NCBI GenBank assembly: GCA_905160935.1
Contig: CAJHZI010000559.1
Location: forward strand, 1 to 64,000
Direction: 5' to 3'
From: Enchytraeus crypticus
Taxonomy: Eukaryota > Annelida > Clitellata > Enchytraeida > Enchytraeidae
Length of the DNA: 64,000 bases
Shown: positions 63,066-64,000 of the stretch, one piece after another
How the letters are laid out: each line of letters begins with the position of its first letter
Position numbering within the stretch: position 1 is the stretch's first letter
The notes under the pieces: model-generated
Database searches by the model: none
Told to the model about the DNA's origin: nothing
Seen by the model: only the letters and a program-made list of their open reading frames with translations
Program-made: the position numbers and the translations under genes

Positions 63066-63998
63066 TTATCGACTGGATGAATTGTCCATATCTCCACACA
63101 TTGCTTTAGCTTCTATGATGGCCAGGTCAAGAACAGATCTGCGAGATCCTCGTCTGCTTCTCTTTGTATCAGTAGCAACTGAGTTAAGGCTGTCCATGTT
63201 ATATGCTACGACATCGTTTCTTTCTTTCTCATTCGAACCAACCACTTCTAAATCATATGATGACGCATCATTAGAGATCGAAGAAAGCAGTGGATGTGCT
63301 CCATTGAAAGGTTCAGAAGTTTCAAGTGGCGCTGTCAAAGGATTACACGAACAGGAGCGTAAAATGGAATCGAGATCTGAAGGCATGGTTCCAACTGGTG
63401 CATCAGCTAGAATTATGGTCATAGCAGCTGTAGCAATCGAGACAGGTAAACCACGAGAGGTAGTAGGATTCACATTATCCTCAGAAGCAGGATCATCAGA
63501 ATGAGAAAACGATCCTCTAAAACAGACAGCATTAAAGCGCTGAAGTGTAATTGAGATTCTTTGCCTCAAGAAAGAGGTTTCACGATTATCATCGGTAATA
63601 TCTGAAATTTTTCTACCTAATATAGTGATAAACTCTGAGGCAGCTTCATTCATTGGGCCAAATGTTTCAATTGCTATTGGCATGAAGTCGTAGACTGAAG
63701 GCAAATCCCTATATTTCTCGAGTTTCCTTCTGGCAGCCAGTTCGGCTGCTCCGCCAGCTGAAGATGAAGTTACGTGAAGGTAAGAATTGGCTAGGGTATC
63801 TGAGACTGTTACATCCCATGCTAAGCGCTTACCCTTTTGCCACGGAATGAGCGTAAGGCCATCCGGACGCTTTCCATCAGACCGAAAGAGACCCAGAGGC
63901 TTCTTGATAGAAGGAATGCTGGCTTTGGTAAGAGCATGCCAAACGATGTCGTTCAGATTGTGATGTCGACTAGCCCTACCTGCACTCCTCTTGCACGA
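63066..63998 (-). CDS. Retroelement C-terminal nuclease tail (R2-like), open to window end
   Basis: 310 codons open on the minus strand, continuing past 64000. Order: CKRSAGRASRHHNLNDIVW (near 63998-63940), SDGKRPDGLTLIPWQKGK, RLAWDVTVSDTLANSYL, GGAAELAARRKLEKYRD, then DFMPIAIETFGPMNEAASEF, TSFLRQRISITLQRFNAVCF. I know this string of motifs from many invertebrate retroelement-like proteins, where it follows a reverse transcriptase. RPDG..WDVTV looks like the PD..D core of a restriction-like endonuclease as in R2-group LINEs. After AVCFRGSF the family normally ends soon, but here about 120 further codons continue (acidic, Ser-rich, then RRGSRRSVLD). A degenerate relative is at 8259-8760. Confidence 0.75.
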   Translation of the reverse strand, partial: SCKRSAGRASRHHNLNDIVWHALTKASIPSIKKPLGLFRSDGKRPDGLTLIPWQKGKRLAWDVTVSDTLANSYLHVTSSSAGGAAELAARRKLEKYRDLPSVYDFMPIAIETFGPMNEAASEFITILGRKISDITDDNRETSFLRQRISITLQRFNAVCFRGSFSHSDDPASEDNVNPTTSRGLPVSIATAAMTIILADAPVGTMPSDLDSILRSCSCNPLTAPLETSEPFNGAHPLLSSISNDASSYDLEVVGSNEKERNDVVAYNMDSLNSVATDTKRSRRGSRRSVLDLAIIEAKAMCGDMDNSSSR

Positions 63999-64000
63999 TA

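Noticed and set aside
57000-64000. Later WD40 exons of FZR1
   Set aside because: No sequence resembling the VTRLCDLS or GSRD blocks was found on the plus strand; they must lie further right.

Overview
The window is nuclear DNA of an invertebrate animal, probably a marine or arthropod-like metazoan (phylum not provable from sequence). The evidence is two spliced, highly conserved metazoan genes with GT-AG introns, an AT-rich background, long (TA)n, (CA)n and (AG)n microsatellites, and LINE, SINE, mariner and hAT debris filling almost everything else. There is no prokaryotic gene organisation.

Host genes. (1) Minus strand, 109-17406: the 5' end of an ARFGEF1/BIG1-type Sec7 Arf-GEF gene. Five coding exons can be spliced in one continuous frame: 17406-17262, a 31-bp micro-exon 10767-10737, 2158-2005, 1465-1319 and 288-109. 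The gene runs off the left edge. (2) Plus strand, 42401-56722 and beyond: the N-terminal half of fizzy-related/Cdh1 (FZR1), the APC/C activator. Exons are at 46831-46923, 51782-52015, 54561-54662 and 56567-56722, plus a probable N-terminal exon at 42401-42463. At least one small exon between 42463 and 46831 was not found, and the WD40 repeats lie beyond 64000. The two genes are divergent, with about 25 kb between them.

Transposable elements. I name families locally. RTE-A is a LINE whose 3' end reads TGGACCTGCC..GGCAGTGCACTAAGAGA followed by (AG)n or (AT)n. RTE-B is a LINE with a (GAT)n tail. L2A and L2B are L2-like LINEs with (ATT)n tails. There is a CR1-like LINE and a Ty3/gypsy relic. Three SINE-like families appear to borrow LINE tails: SINE1 (tRNA-derived, L2A-like tail), SINE2 (RTE-B tail) and SINE3 (RTE-A tail). 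DNA elements include an almost intact DD37E Tc1/mariner (18984-20562), two adjacent mariner-type elements inside one (TA)n tract (33455-34968), a hAT-like element with an exact 5-bp target duplication (21943-24536), two copies of a hAT-type element with CCGAAC arrays and a captured LINE fragment (2683-4150, 28119-29962), a MULE-like element with a 9-bp duplication (14157-14567), a 1.1-kb foldback with twin central hairpins (4321-5480), and a second hAT transposase relic (59581-60955).

Right end. From 60956 to 64000, on the minus strand, lies a block that is more GC-rich than its surroundings. It has the R2-like nuclease tail of a retroelement, then (after one in-frame TAA) a 421-codon open frame I cannot assign, then an acidic/His-rich 27-bp coding minisatellite. 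This is the least explained part of the window.

How it fits together: LINE 3' tails appear to seed microsatellites, and TA-targeting mariners then insert into the TA tracts. SINEs and hATs interrupt the LINEs, and in five or more cases the interrupted target can be read through to give exact target duplications and a relative age order.
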